DNA of 64,000 bases from Adhaeribacter soli (lineage in GTDB: Bacteria > Bacteroidota > Bacteroidia > Cytophagales > Hymenobacteraceae), in the NCBI RefSeq assembly GCF_008727925.1, contig NZ_VTWT01000006.1, positions 248,001 through 312,000 on the forward strand. Direction: 5' to 3'. Below, in pieces: positions 46,586 through 54,398 of this stretch (its first letter is position 1; the number at the start of each line of letters is the position of its first letter). The notes under the pieces were generated by a model, which had not been told where the DNA came from, did no database searches, and worked only from the letters and a program-made list of their open reading frames with translations. The translations under genes were made by a program, and so were the position numbers.

Positions 46586-46894
46586 TTATCTTGGTCTTGG
46601 CTTGCCGGTATTATGAATCAATTCCATTATCTGTACCGTTTTCTCACTGTCTGGGGGAAGATCGCCCACGATTGAAATCAGAGCTTCGCGCATTTCCAGG
46701 GCATAGCTCATAAGAACGGCATCGCCTTCCGCAAATTCAGCAGGAGAAGTAACGGTGCAGATCCGGTGTTCCTCACAAATTACCGCGAAGCCTCCATCTG
46801 TTTCCTTTAAACCCCAGGGAGCTGGTGAATGGGCTAATTCTTCAGTTTCCTCCATTCCGGAGGCTGCATTGCTACTTAATTTTGTTACTGACAT
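46586..46894 (-). CDS. Small hypothetical protein
   Basis: 102 residues, acidic, with one conserved-looking central stretch (GFAVICEEHRICTVTSPAEF) and a helix rich in Glu and Met after it. I see no signal peptide or membrane segment and recognise no family. The good terminator after it and typical codon use support a real gene. Confidence 0.6.
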   Translation of the reverse strand: MSVTKLSSNAASGMEETEELAHSPAPWGLKETDGGFAVICEEHRICTVTSPAEFAEGDAVLMSYALEMREALISIVGDLPPDSEKTVQIMELIHNTGKPRPR

Positions 46895-47162
46895 TTTGTT
46901 TATAGGTTAAGATTATGAGATGAATAAGCTAAATGTATTAAAACAAAATGTAAATGCAAGGTATATGGGTAATAAAATTTGTTATCTAAAAAGGTGCCGT
47001 TTGGAAAAAGCCAATCAATCAGTTCTAACGGCTTGTTTTAGGGAGTTTGGAAGCGAAGAATTGAATTCCGGGAAAGATAAAATATTATCACTATTTAAAC
47101 TCCTTGCTACCACTTTTTATCTCATGTAGCTTTGGTCCTTCGGAGAAAAATATTTAAAATAT
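46895..47162. other. Gene-poor stretch upstream of marR
   Basis: AT-rich. A short plus-strand frame (about 69 codons from 46920) has no recognisable content and I do not call it. The marR promoter and operator begin at 47163. Confidence 0.4.
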
Positions 47163-47197
47163 TAGTTAAGTATTTAACTATTTTTTCTTTACCTTTG
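47163..47197 (+). promoter_or_regulatory. marR promoter with palindromic operator 1
   Basis: The palindrome TAGTTAA-GTAT-TTAACTA lies at 47163-47180, followed by TACCTTTG at 47190-47197, a good TAnnTTTG -7 box. The palindrome covers where the -33 element would be, so binding there should block transcription. Nearly the same palindrome is found at 47810. The MarR protein encoded next is the natural candidate to bind it. Confidence 0.65.
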
Positions 47198-47207
47198 TTG
47201 TGTCATC

Positions 47208-47687
47208 ATGAAAGCTGAAATGCCGCAGGTAAAAAAAGAAAATCTGATCACGTTTGTAAGAGAAATGGCGCGGGTAAACCTGTTGCTGAAGGCATTTATG
47301 CGCCAGAAGTTCAAGGAACACAACATCGATCTTACTTCCGAAATGATGCAGGTGATGATGACCTTGTGGCGGAAAGACGGCATCAATCAGCAGGAAATTG
47401 CCAACATTACCGTAAAAGACAAAGCCAGTCTCACGTACCTGATCGATAACCTGGCGCGGCGTGAGCTGGTGCAACGCACCGAAGATGAAAACGACCGGCG
47501 CAACAAACTCATCACGCTCACGGCCAAGGGCTGGGAGTTGAAAGAAATGGCCGCGCCCTGGATCGATGAAATGTTTGAGCTGGTGGGAAAAGATATTGCT
47601 TCTGAGATCGTAACCAAAGGCATCACGCTTTTAGAAACCATGGCCACGAATCTGGAAAATCAGCACGCGAATCTGGCGGAAGATTAG
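47208..47687 (+). CDS. MarR family transcriptional regulator
   Basis: 159 residues with a winged-helix DNA-binding core: QQEIANITVKDKASLTYLID is the helix-turn-helix, and RTEDENDRRNKLITLTAKG the wing with the DxRxxx pattern of MarR proteins. Such regulators usually repress a neighbouring efflux system until a ligand binds. The gene stands directly before a tolC-emrA-emrB-like set and shares a palindromic operator with it. Confidence 0.92.
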   Translation: MKAEMPQVKKENLITFVREMARVNLLLKAFMRQKFKEHNIDLTSEMMQVMMTLWRKDGINQQEIANITVKDKASLTYLIDNLARRELVQRTEDENDRRNKLITLTAKGWELKEMAAPWIDEMFELVGKDIASEIVTKGITLLETMATNLENQHANLAED

Positions 47688-47809
47688 GTGAATATCCCGA
47701 CTTTTTGAGCCTGAAACCCTGGCGTTTTTAAACCCAAAACTTTCATTCCACTTTACTCAACGAAGGAAAATTTCCTTCGGGCGGCTGGTGGGTTTTTATT
47801 TGATAAATT

Positions 47810-47825
47810 AGTTAAACAATTAACT
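47810..47825 (+). promoter_or_regulatory. Palindromic operator 2, upstream of tolC-like gene
   Basis: TTAGTTAA-ACAA-TTAACTG matches operator 1 (TTAGTTAA-GTAT-TTAACTA) in both half-sites and in the 4-bp spacing. It ends 12 bp before the tolC-like ATG. I infer that the MarR protein binds both sites and controls the regulator and the pump together. Confidence 0.6.
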
Positions 47826-47837
47826 GTTAAGTTCTTT

Positions 47838-49154
47838 ATGAATTTTAAACCTTTTGTAGTCAGTTGTTTACTGGTGTTTTTTGCCGGCGCAGTATTTGCC
47901 CAGGAACCGGAAACCCGCAAACTGACCATCGATGAACTTTTTGCGTTGGCGGAACAGAACAGTCCGCAGTTGCAGGTTTCCAAAGCCGGAATGGAAATTG
48001 CCGACGAACGGAAAGCCCTGGCCCAAACCCAGAAGCGGCCCAACGTATCCGCTTCGGCCGCGGCCAGTTATATCGGCGACGTAGCCATTCTGAATCCTAA
48101 TTTTTCGGAACTGCAGCACGTAAAGATGCCGCACTTTGGCAACTCGTTTACGGTGCAGGCCAGCCAGGTAATTTTTAAAGGCGGCGCGATTAACAAAACC
48201 ATCGAAAAAGCCGGCCTGGAACAGGAAACCGCCCGCCTGAGTTTCGACAAAAATAGAGGCGATATTAAGCTTTTACTGGTGGCCCGTTATGCCGATCTGT
48301 ACCGTTTGGCCAAACAGGAAGCGGTTTATAAAAAGCACATCGAACTTGCTAAAGTCCGGCTTAAAAATATTAATAATATGTTCCGGGAAGGCATGGTTAC
48401 GCGCAATGATCTGATCCGGAGCGAACTGCAGATCACGAACCTGGAACAGGCACTGATCGAGATCAAAAACAACCTGGCCATAACCAATCAACAGTTGCGG
48501 GTAATTGCCGGTTTGCCTTCGGGAACGACGATTATGCCGGATTCCAACTTTCTGCAAACCAAACGTCCGGACCAAAGCTATGAGCAGTATCTGGAGCTGG
48601 CCTTGAGTAATTACCCGGAACTGAAGGCTTCGCAGGTAAATTCAGAAATTGCCCGCAAAAACCTGGAGATCAGCAAAGCGGAACGGTTGCCAACGGTAAG
48701 TTTACAGGCCGGAAATTCCCTGGCGCGGCCCATCGTAAGTGCAAGCCCGGCCATGGATCTTTATTCACGCGGCTGGAACGCAGGGGTAAGCATCAGCTAT
48801 AATATTTCGTCGCTTTACAATTCCAAACATAGTATTGGCGTGGCCGATGCGCAGTTAAATCAGCAACAGCAACTGGTAACACTGCAGCGCCAGAACCTGG
48901 AAACTGACGTGAATACCGCTTTCATTAAGTATAACGAAGCCCAGCAGCGCAGCGCAAGTTTCGGCAAAGGCGTGCAACTGGCCAACGAAAATTACCGCAT
49001 CGTTTCGAAAAAGTACCTGGAACAACTGGCCCTGATCACGGATATGCTGGACGCAAGCAACGCCAAACTGGATGCTGAACTCCAACTGACCAACGCCGAC
49101 GCGACCATCATTTATACTTATTACCAGCTGCAACGCCTGGCCGGAAATTTATAA
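47838..49154 (+). CDS. TolC family outer-membrane efflux protein
   Basis: 438 residues with a signal peptide (cut near AVFAQ). Two repeated long-helix halves carry the OEP features, with the opening TIDELFALAEQNSPQLQVSK and late GVSISYNISS. It forms the outer-membrane exit duct of a tripartite pump. The adaptor and MFS genes follow on the same strand after a 230-bp gap that contains a palindromic repeat. Confidence 0.93.
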   Translation: MNFKPFVVSCLLVFFAGAVFAQEPETRKLTIDELFALAEQNSPQLQVSKAGMEIADERKALAQTQKRPNVSASAAASYIGDVAILNPNFSELQHVKMPHFGNSFTVQASQVIFKGGAINKTIEKAGLEQETARLSFDKNRGDIKLLLVARYADLYRLAKQEAVYKKHIELAKVRLKNINNMFREGMVTRNDLIRSELQITNLEQALIEIKNNLAITNQQLRVIAGLPSGTTIMPDSNFLQTKRPDQSYEQYLELALSNYPELKASQVNSEIARKNLEISKAERLPTVSLQAGNSLARPIVSASPAMDLYSRGWNAGVSISYNISSLYNSKHSIGVADAQLNQQQQLVTLQRQNLETDVNTAFIKYNEAQQRSASFGKGVQLANENYRIVSKKYLEQLALITDMLDASNAKLDAELQLTNADATIIYTYYQLQRLAGNL

Positions 49155-49237
49155 AAAACGCTAGGGTTTGGGGTTGAAAAAGTCGGGGTTAATATCGGAA
49201 TCTGTTTCATAAATGGTTATTCACGACCAGTAAACAA

Positions 49238-49333
49238 GTCCCCCTTCGGAGGGGGTAGGGGGAGGTCTTCACGCATTCCAGAAAAAAACTCAAATACCTT
49301 GAAAATCCTCCCCCAACCCCTCCAAAGGGGGAC
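49238..49333. repeat. CCCCTCCAAAGGGGGAC palindromic element inside the efflux operon
   Basis: Imperfect 33-nt inverted arms at 49238-49270 (GTCCCCCTTCGGAGGGGGTA...) and 49301-49333. It sits between the tolC-like and emrA-like genes. In RNA it would form a very stable hairpin inside the operon transcript. Confidence 0.8.
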
Positions 49334-49384
49334 AAAAACCGGACAAAATAAAATAAAGAATACGCTTTTTAAAAAAATAAAGAA

Positions 49385-50458
49385 ATGTCGAATCATACTG
49401 CACCAGAAAAAGAAGTTAAGCAGAAAAAGAAGAAAACCGGCCCGCTGGTCACCAATATTTTGTTGCTGGGGGTTATCGCTTTTGGCTTGTATTGGGTGGC
49501 CAATCTGTTTTTCAATTTCAGCAATACTGAAGTAACCAACGACGCCCAGGTAGAGCAATTCATTACCCCGATCAACGCGCGGGTAGGCGGCTACATCGAA
49601 GAGATACGGTTTACCGAGCACCAGAGAGTGAAGAAAGGCGATACGCTGGTAGTTATCAATCCGAGCGAAATTAAGATCCAGCTGGCGCAGGCCGAGGCCG
49701 CTTATTTAGATGCCGTGGCGAGTAAAAATGTGACCAGTTCCAGCGTAAATACGGTGAGCAATAATGTAGCCGTATCGGAAGCGAATATTGCCGAAGCCCA
49801 GGCCCGTTTGTGGAATATGGAACAGAACTACAAGCGCTACGCCAACCTGCTGAAAGACGAAGCCGTTACGCGCCAGCAATTCGAGCAGGTAAAAACCGAG
49901 TTCGATGCCGCCAAAGCCCGCTACCACGGTTTGCTGAAAATGAAACAAACCACTCAGCTTTCTACCAAAGAAGTAAAATCCCGCTTAGCCGTGAACGAGG
50001 CCAATATTAAACGCGCGGAAGCAGCCTTGGAAATGGCTAAACTGAACCTGAAATACACCGTAATTACCGCGCCTTACGACGGGGTAGTGGGCCGGCGCAC
50101 CATTCAGGAAGGACAACTGCTGCAGCCCGGACAAGCCTTAGTGGCCATTGTGCGCAGCGGACAGGTGTGGGTAGTGGCCAACTACAAAGAAACCCAGACC
50201 GCTAATTTAAGCATCGGGGAACCGGTAGAAATAAGCGTGGATGCGGTAAATGGTATCGTTTTTAAAGGAAAAATTACCGCCATTTCCGAAGCCACCGGCG
50301 CCAAATTTTCGGCCGTGCCAACCGATAATTCCACCGGTAATTTTGTGAAAATTCAGCAACGCATTCCCGTGCGTATCGAGTTTACCGAAGCCAATAAAAA
50401 AGCCGACCTGGAGAAACTCCGCGCCGGCATGAACGTGGAAGTAAAAGCAACCATATAA
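49385..50458 (+). CDS. EmrA/HlyD-type membrane fusion protein
   Basis: 357 residues. One membrane helix (about 17-40, LVTNILLLGVIAFGLYWVA) is followed by a lipoyl-type half (ARVGGYIEEIRFTEHQRVKKG), a long coiled-coil hairpin (about 100-200) and the second lipoyl half (YTVITAPYDGVVGRRTI). It bridges the inner-membrane MFS pump and the TolC-type duct. One base separates its stop from the next start. Confidence 0.94.
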   Translation: MSNHTAPEKEVKQKKKKTGPLVTNILLLGVIAFGLYWVANLFFNFSNTEVTNDAQVEQFITPINARVGGYIEEIRFTEHQRVKKGDTLVVINPSEIKIQLAQAEAAYLDAVASKNVTSSSVNTVSNNVAVSEANIAEAQARLWNMEQNYKRYANLLKDEAVTRQQFEQVKTEFDAAKARYHGLLKMKQTTQLSTKEVKSRLAVNEANIKRAEAALEMAKLNLKYTVITAPYDGVVGRRTIQEGQLLQPGQALVAIVRSGQVWVVANYKETQTANLSIGEPVEISVDAVNGIVFKGKITAISEATGAKFSAVPTDNSTGNFVKIQQRIPVRIEFTEANKKADLEKLRAGMNVEVKATI

Positions 50459-50459
50459 G

Positions 50460-52058
50460 ATGTCAGAATTAAAAAAAGGCTTGTTTCACGACTGGGTTCC
50501 CAAGCCCGTCGGACTGCTGGTTTTATTTGTCTTAACCCTTACGGTTTTAACGTCCAACGGCCTCTACACCGCCAACATGACCGATATGGTCGGCGGCCTG
50601 GGCACCATGACCGAATACCTGACCATGGCCAATTACGCGGCAACCATCGGGATGGCAGCTGTTTTTCCGTTCCTGATGCAGCTTAAAGGCGCTTTCACCA
50701 CCCGGCAGTTGCTTTTGGCTACGCTCAGCGGCCTGGCGTTCTTAACGGTTTTTTGTGCCCTTACCACTTCCCCGGAATTATTGATCCTGGCCAGTTTCCT
50801 GATGGGTTGTTTTAAAATGCTGGCCATGATCGAAGTCATTATCCCGATCATGATGCTGGTAAGTCCCAACGGCGACCGGCCGCGGTTTTATGCCATTTTT
50901 TATCCGTTCAGCATTTTAATGGGGCAACTTTCGGGCTACCTTTCTACCGAACTAGCGTATGATTTTGGCTGGCAATACATGTACTGGTTTATGCTGCCGC
51001 TGTTGCTCATATCGCTGCTTTGTGCGGTCGTTTTTTTTCACAACGGCCGCGCCACCGAAGCCCGGCCCGTGGGCCAGCTGGATTGGGTGAGTTTCTTCCA
51101 ATGGTCGGGCGCGCTGATGCTGCTGAACTACGGGTTGGTTTTTGCCCGGGTAGAAGATTACTTTGATTCTGTAGCCATTCAGGGAGCATTTATTGGCTTT
51201 GCAATCTTGCTGCTGCTTTTCATCCGGCGACAACTGAATCTGGAAAAACCTTACCTGAACTTGCAAATGCTGAAGATCCGTAACGTGTGGTCCAGCCTGA
51301 TCCTGATCTGTTTTCTGGGTTTATTTCTGGCCGCGGGTGCGGTGCAAACGGTGCTAACCACTTCGGTGCTGAAATACAGTCCGCAAACCAATTCCGAACT
51401 TAGTTTGTGGATGGTACCGGGAATTATTGTGGGTGGCATATTCTGCTTTCTCTGGTACCGGAAAAAGCTGCCGCTTAAGTACAACATCCTGCTGGGTTTT
51501 GCCGCATTTCTGGTGGCGCAAAGCTTGCTCTTATTCAGGATCCATCCGGGAATTGGCATGCAGGACCTTTACCTGATCAACGCGCTCCGGGGCTTTGGCA
51601 TGGTAACGCTTTTTGCCACCATCGGCGTGTACATGGCCGATAAACTCGACCCCTTAACCATGTTCGCTTCTTCGGCTTTCCTGATGATTTTCCGTTCGTT
51701 TATCGGGGTGGCTTTTTCTTCGGCGCTGGTTTCTTACGGTTTGTACCACGGGCAGCTCGAAAACGTATTCCAGCTCGCCCAAAACATGGATGCATTAAAC
51801 CCGAATGTAGCCGCGCGTTTGCAAAGTTCCGGAACCATGGGCTTGTATGGCACAGCTCAGATTCAAGCCATGCTTTTAAGCGCGCAGGAACTTTCCGGCT
51901 ACATTATTGAGGCGGGTTTAATAATGATGTTGCTCGTAGTTTTATTCCGTTTCCGGCCGCTAAACCGGCGGAAGTTGGTAAAATGGCGCCGGCGTTTAAA
52001 TGGTCTGGAGTTTCTGTTTCGGCCGTGGTCTTATAAAACGAGTCAGGCTTTAAAGTAG
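50460..52058 (+). CDS. EmrB-like MFS drug exporter
   Basis: 532 residues with about 14 membrane helices, as in the DHA2 drug:H+ antiporter branch. The opening LLVLFVLTLTVLTSNGLYTA and QLDWVSFFQWSGAL are typical of the Bacteroidota members. Together with the adaptor and TolC-type protein it should export hydrophobic toxic compounds across both membranes. The likely repressor is the MarR protein at the head of the cluster. Confidence 0.9.
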   Translation: MSELKKGLFHDWVPKPVGLLVLFVLTLTVLTSNGLYTANMTDMVGGLGTMTEYLTMANYAATIGMAAVFPFLMQLKGAFTTRQLLLATLSGLAFLTVFCALTTSPELLILASFLMGCFKMLAMIEVIIPIMMLVSPNGDRPRFYAIFYPFSILMGQLSGYLSTELAYDFGWQYMYWFMLPLLLISLLCAVVFFHNGRATEARPVGQLDWVSFFQWSGALMLLNYGLVFARVEDYFDSVAIQGAFIGFAILLLLFIRRQLNLEKPYLNLQMLKIRNVWSSLILICFLGLFLAAGAVQTVLTTSVLKYSPQTNSELSLWMVPGIIVGGIFCFLWYRKKLPLKYNILLGFAAFLVAQSLLLFRIHPGIGMQDLYLINALRGFGMVTLFATIGVYMADKLDPLTMFASSAFLMIFRSFIGVAFSSALVSYGLYHGQLENVFQLAQNMDALNPNVAARLQSSGTMGLYGTAQIQAMLLSAQELSGYIIEAGLIMMLLVVLFRFRPLNRRKLVKWRRRLNGLEFLFRPWSYKTSQALK

Positions 52059-52080
52059 AAACGTTATTATTAAAAAGTTT

Positions 52081-52217
52081 CTAGTACACTGTCAATTTAA
52101 ATTATAGAATTTGCTTGACGGGATTTGTAATCCCGTCTTATCCCGAGCCCTGGGATTTGTAATCCCACATTCTATAATTTAAACCGCATTCTATAATTTA
52201 AATTGACAGTGTACTAG
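52081..52217. repeat. GGGATTTGTAATCCC palindromic element, copy C (complete)
   Basis: Perfect 30-bp terminal inverted repeats (52081-52110, CTAGTACACTGTCAATTTAA..., and 52188-52217) enclose two GGGATTTGTAATCCC units. A 16-bp direct repeat (ATTCTATAATTTAAA-type) lies before the right end. It is the best-preserved of three copies in the window and encodes nothing. The ends begin and finish with CTAG. Confidence 0.9.
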
Positions 52218-52527
52218 TTTCTTCCGTTGCTGAATGAATACTGGCTAACCTCACCAGCTCATGGAGATAAAGTATCAGGGCAGATTTTCACTCTCCCTGA
52301 TACAGCACTTGCTGAAGGTTTGTTAGCGATTGAATTATAGATGATTAGCATTGAAGAATAAATTAAAAGAACTAATGGCGTGTAGAGGTTGATTCTCCTT
52401 TAACTTCTCCATGGGTAAATTTTGACTTCTCCAATCTGGGGAAATATTACATTTGAATAAATTTACTCAGCTCCTTTTTTCGAAAAGTGGGGAAATTATT
52501 TCCGGAGGATTTTGAAGCCTACCTGAC
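52218..52527. other. Gene-free stretch before the sulfur island
   Basis: AT-rich DNA between the efflux operon and the TlpA-like gene. I see no hairpin, operator or gene. Confidence 0.45.
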
Positions 52528-53163
52528 TTACTTCGCTAACTTTTCCAAGTACTCCTTTACTTCTTTCGTGTCATAATCCGCCATCCCATTGTGGCGAGTG
52601 GCTAACTTGCCATCCTTACCCAGGATGAATGTTGCAGGTATGGATTGGGTTTGAAAGACAGCAGGAATATTGCTCGCAGGCAGGTATACCGGAAACGTGA
52701 AGCCTTTTTTCGCTATGAATTTTTTTACTTTTTCCATGCCGTTCTGATCTACCGAAAGCATTACAAACGCAATGTTCTTATTGCCTTTTACCTTGTCGTA
52801 CAAACGTTGAATGCCGGGCATTTCGGCTACGCAGGGCGGACACCAGGTTGCCCAGATATTCAGGAAGATAACCTTGTTTTTAAGGTTGCTGAATTGAACC
52901 GTATTTCCCTGCAGATCCTGTAATAAAAAGTCGTTGGCAGCCATTGCATCCGGGAAGGTTTCCGCTGAAACTTTATCATCCATGGCAGGTTGGTTTGCCG
53001 GGATTTCCGGAAGCGCTGGTTCCATGATTCCGGTTGCCAGCAAAACCCGCTGTACCTGGCCAATTGCTTCTGTATGGAGGCCGCTCAAGTAAAGAAAACC
53101 AAAAACCACCAGGGTATACACCCAGCCAGGAATGCTCTGAAAAGAAAATTTATTTTTAGTCAT
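52528..53163 (-). CDS. TlpA-like thiol-disulfide oxidoreductase
   Basis: 211 residues. An N-terminal membrane anchor (WVYTLVVFGFLYLSGL) holds a thioredoxin fold in the periplasm. The active site is TWCPPCVAEMP and the cis-proline is in SIPATFILG. TlpA/ResA-type proteins reduce disulfides during cytochrome or metal-centre maturation. Here it belongs to the sulfur island: the minus-strand promoter at 53364-53407 has the same GTGA-type site and spacing as three others in the block. Confidence 0.88.
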   Translation of the reverse strand: MTKNKFSFQSIPGWVYTLVVFGFLYLSGLHTEAIGQVQRVLLATGIMEPALPEIPANQPAMDDKVSAETFPDAMAANDFLLQDLQGNTVQFSNLKNKVIFLNIWATWCPPCVAEMPGIQRLYDKVKGNKNIAFVMLSVDQNGMEKVKKFIAKKGFTFPVYLPASNIPAVFQTQSIPATFILGKDGKLATRHNGMADYDTKEVKEYLEKLAK

Positions 53164-53363
53164 GATTTAATCGTTTTGAATGTATTTGTTAGAGCATGTT
53201 CAAATTTCATTTTTGCAAGCGAAAGTTTTCAGTACCGGGTTCTGAAGAAGGCTTTTTGGAGCAGCACAGCAGCGCTATGGTGCGGGAAAAAGACGAACGC
53301 AGGTTCCGGTAATGGAAGTTGGCAGCGCAAAGATGAATTTTAAACCTACTCTTAAGTATGCTG

Positions 53364-53407
53364 CAAAGGTATTGCCTTAAAACGCCGGTTATCGTGACCA
53401 AAGTTAC
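53364..53407 (-). promoter_or_regulatory. Crp/Fnr-type site plus -7 box for the TlpA-like gene
   Basis: Minus strand: GTAACTTTGGTCAC (53394-53407), then 22 nt, then TACCTTTG (53364-53371). The half-site GTCAC is the reverse of GTGAC, and the other half has one change (GTAAC). The spacing equals that at 57143, 61672 and 63936. The start codon is about 200 bp further on. Confidence 0.6.
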
Positions 53408-53442
53408 TTGGCCGGAGTTTTAAAGCTTGGAATGTTACCGTT

Positions 53443-54333
53443 TTATAATTCAACCGTGGTAAATCCTTCCTGCTGCAGATCGAACATGTAGGTTAAGCCA
53501 TTAGGGACAATGGTGGAACCTTCCATTAACGCTTCGGGGGCAATCTTAAACTTTTCCAGCGACATGCCGCAAACCGTAAACGTTACCCCGGCAGCTTTAC
53601 CGGCTTCAAAAACCGCCTTCAGGTCGCTGTCTTTTTTAAAGGCCTCTACCGATTTCGAGCAAGCCATTACCACAATTTTACCGGCGTTGTATTTCGCTTC
53701 CTTTCGCATGGTTTGGGCGGTATTTACGGCTGCTTTCAGGTGGTCGGGCTGGCTGATCAGGATGCCGTAATTTTTTTTGCCGGTAGACTGAGCCTGGTTG
53801 GAAGAGGTGGAAGAAACGTTTAAGCCATTGGTCGAAGTGCAGGAACTAAACAATATAGATCCTGCCAGCACCATTATTGCTGATCCGGCGGCACTTCTCA
53901 CATTTGGGGTTAGCGTTTTTTTACCGGCCAGGTACTGATCCAGGCCATAGGCCACCGCGCCATTCGCCATGAAGAAAACCAGCATTCCCATAATGGCAAT
54001 GTTCTTGAAAAGCGGCCCCATGGTTGCGGCGCTGCCCATTTGAATGGTTATGGTAATTGGGATTAAGATCAGCATTAAAAGCAATGCGGCAAACCGGGTC
54101 TGAAAACCAGCCAGTAACGCAAGGCCACCGGCCACTAACCCAACTCCCGATAAAATAACGAGCAATTCCGGATTGGCCAGCGAAGTTGCCAGAAAGCCCA
54201 TTTTCGCTTTTTCGAGTCGGGCAGCTGCCTGGGCTGTTTGGAATAAATGGTTTAAGCCTGCGGTAATAAAGATGAGGCTGCCCATTACGCGGAGCGCCAG
54301 GAAAGAGAATTTATTTAAAGTTGTTTGTTGCAT
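53443..54333 (-). CDS. DoxX-DsrE fusion protein
   Basis: 296 residues in two parts. Residues 1-140 form a four-helix DoxX membrane domain (ALRVMGSLIFITAGLNHLF). A hydrophobic stretch ending FSSCTSTNG (about 150-165) follows and looks like a lipobox within the chain. The C-terminal 110 residues are a DsrE-like domain (YGILISQPDHLKAAVNTAQT, VVMACSKSVEAF, VTFTVCGMSLEKF) with several cysteines. DsrE/TusD proteins carry sulfane sulfur; DoxD of archaeal thiosulfate:quinone oxidoreductase is a DoxX relative. I infer a membrane-bound sulfur-transfer protein facing the periplasm. Confidence 0.82.
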   Translation of the reverse strand: MQQTTLNKFSFLALRVMGSLIFITAGLNHLFQTAQAAARLEKAKMGFLATSLANPELLVILSGVGLVAGGLALLAGFQTRFAALLLMLILIPITITIQMGSAATMGPLFKNIAIMGMLVFFMANGAVAYGLDQYLAGKKTLTPNVRSAAGSAIMVLAGSILFSSCTSTNGLNVSSTSSNQAQSTGKKNYGILISQPDHLKAAVNTAQTMRKEAKYNAGKIVVMACSKSVEAFKKDSDLKAVFEAGKAAGVTFTVCGMSLEKFKIAPEALMEGSTIVPNGLTYMFDLQQEGFTTVEL

Positions 54334-54398
54334 GATTTCTAAAATTTAAAGTGTAAAAACGCTATGTTTTTGAATGAAAAAGTCAGGGTTTTAAAAGA

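Noticed and set aside
46920-47129. 69-codon frame before marR
   Set aside because: No family, no ribosome site, lies in AT-rich DNA just before the marR operator.
47838-52058. Counting the repeat at 49238 as proof of two separate operons
   Set aside because: Palindromic repeats sit in operons elsewhere, and I see no promoter box before the emrA-like gene.
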